Shown here one piece after another: positions 5,993-6,291 of a stretch of 6,291 nucleotides of DNA (positions are counted from its first letter, which is position 1; every line of letters begins with the position of its first letter). Below the pieces are notes generated by a model that did not search any database, was not told the origin of the DNA, and saw only the letters and a list, made by a program, of their open reading frames with translations. The translations under genes were made by a program, and so were the position numbers. Source of the DNA: an uncultured Curtobacterium sp. (GTDB lineage Bacteria; Actinomycetota; Actinomycetes; Actinomycetales; Microbacteriaceae); assembly GCA_913774725.1 (NCBI GenBank), contig CAJYIG010000138.1, forward strand, positions 1-6,291, read 5' to 3'.

Positions 5993-5998
5993 TACGAT
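5993..5998 (+). promoter_or_regulatory. -10 box (TACGAT) of the right-hand tetR gene
   Basis: TACGAT fits TANNNT and would start transcription near 6005, upstream of the AGGGGA ribosome site. It overlaps the ATG at 5997, which argues against that ATG being the translation start. The -35 region (about TTCCTC, 5969-5974) is poor, and the CTCTAC dyad occupies the spacer. Confidence 0.4.
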
Positions 5999-6010
5999 GT
6001 CCGAGCCGAG

Positions 6011-6016
6011 AGGGGA
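6011..6016 (+). promoter_or_regulatory. Ribosome binding site deciding the GTG start at 6021
   Basis: AGGGGA lies 4 nt before GTG 6021. The alternative in-frame ATG at 5997 has no ribosome site and would add eight residues (MSEPRGEA) before the conserved helix. Confidence 0.55.
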
Positions 6017-6020
6017 AGCC

Positions 6021-6291
6021 GTGGGACGACGTGAGGACCTCGCCGACGCAGCCGTGCGGCTCGTCGCGCGCGGCGGCGCCCGGTCGCTCACGCATCGCGG
6101 TGTCGACACCGAGGCAGGCGTCCCGCCCGGATCGACGACGTACTACGCGTCCACACGCCGAGCCCTGCTCGCGCTGGTCGCCGCACGGATCACCGAGCAG
6201 CTGGCGTCGGACGTCGCCGGACTCCGGCTCCCGGAGGTCCCGGACGACGCCGCGGTCGTGGCCGTCGCGACCGGGTTCCTCGATGCGCTCG
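6021..6291 (+). CDS. TetR-family transcriptional regulator, N-terminal part
   Basis: The first 90 residues of a TetR-type repressor are visible; the gene runs off the right edge. The HTH is clear: RREDLADAAVRLVARGG (3-19), then ARSLTHRGVDTEAGVPPGSTTYYASTRRALL (20-50). The LTHRxVDxxAGVPPGSTTYY signature marks a common actinobacterial TetR subgroup often encoded beside the gene it represses. The start of the ligand-binding domain follows and gives no hint of the inducer. The GTG at 6021 is supported by AGGGGA; an in-frame ATG at 5997 is less likely. The gene is divergent from the NmrA-like reductase, with a CTCTAC-type dyad between them, suggesting that it represses the reductase and itself. 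Confidence 0.9.
   Translation, partial: MGRREDLADAAVRLVARGGARSLTHRGVDTEAGVPPGSTTYYASTRRALLALVAARITEQLASDVAGLRLPEVPDDAAVVAVATGFLDAL

Overview
The window is very GC-rich DNA with strong G/C third-position bias, GTG starts and apparently leaderless transcripts. This points to a high-GC actinobacterium. The gene content and the TAGGNT-type -10 boxes placed directly before start codons suggest the family Microbacteriaceae, possibly Curtobacterium. That placement is inference from style, not from any database comparison.

Layout from left to right: (1) the 3' part of a GH13 alpha-glucosidase, ending at 781. (2) A 184-nt gene-free gap holding a strong terminator-like hairpin (800-831) and a striking 61-bp near-perfect palindrome (860-920). 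(3) A two-gene NatA/NatB-type ABC exporter operon (966-3154) whose genes overlap by 4 nt. (4) A TetR-type regulator on the minus strand, convergent with the permease and separated from it by only 5 nt. (5) A PnuC-type vitamin/nucleoside transporter, also on the minus strand. (6) A divergent 180-residue protein of unknown function. (7) A minus-strand NAD(P)-binding, NmrA-like reductase. (8) A second, divergent TetR-family regulator cut off by the right edge.

Functionally these are several small independent modules. The ABC exporter and the adjacent convergent TetR protein plausibly form one regulated efflux unit. The reductase and the second TetR form a classic divergent regulator/target pair, with a CTCTAC-N4-GTAGAG dyad placed between the -35 and -10 regions of the regulator's promoter. 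PnuC and the unknown protein share a 99-nt divergent intergenic region but need not be functionally linked.

Nearly all of the window is coding and looks like ordinary chromosomal or mildly accessory DNA. I saw no rRNA, tRNA, CRISPR, insertion sequence, phage gene or convincing new multi-gene system. The features most worth following up are the 61-bp palindrome, the CTCTAC operator candidate and the unknown 180-residue gene.
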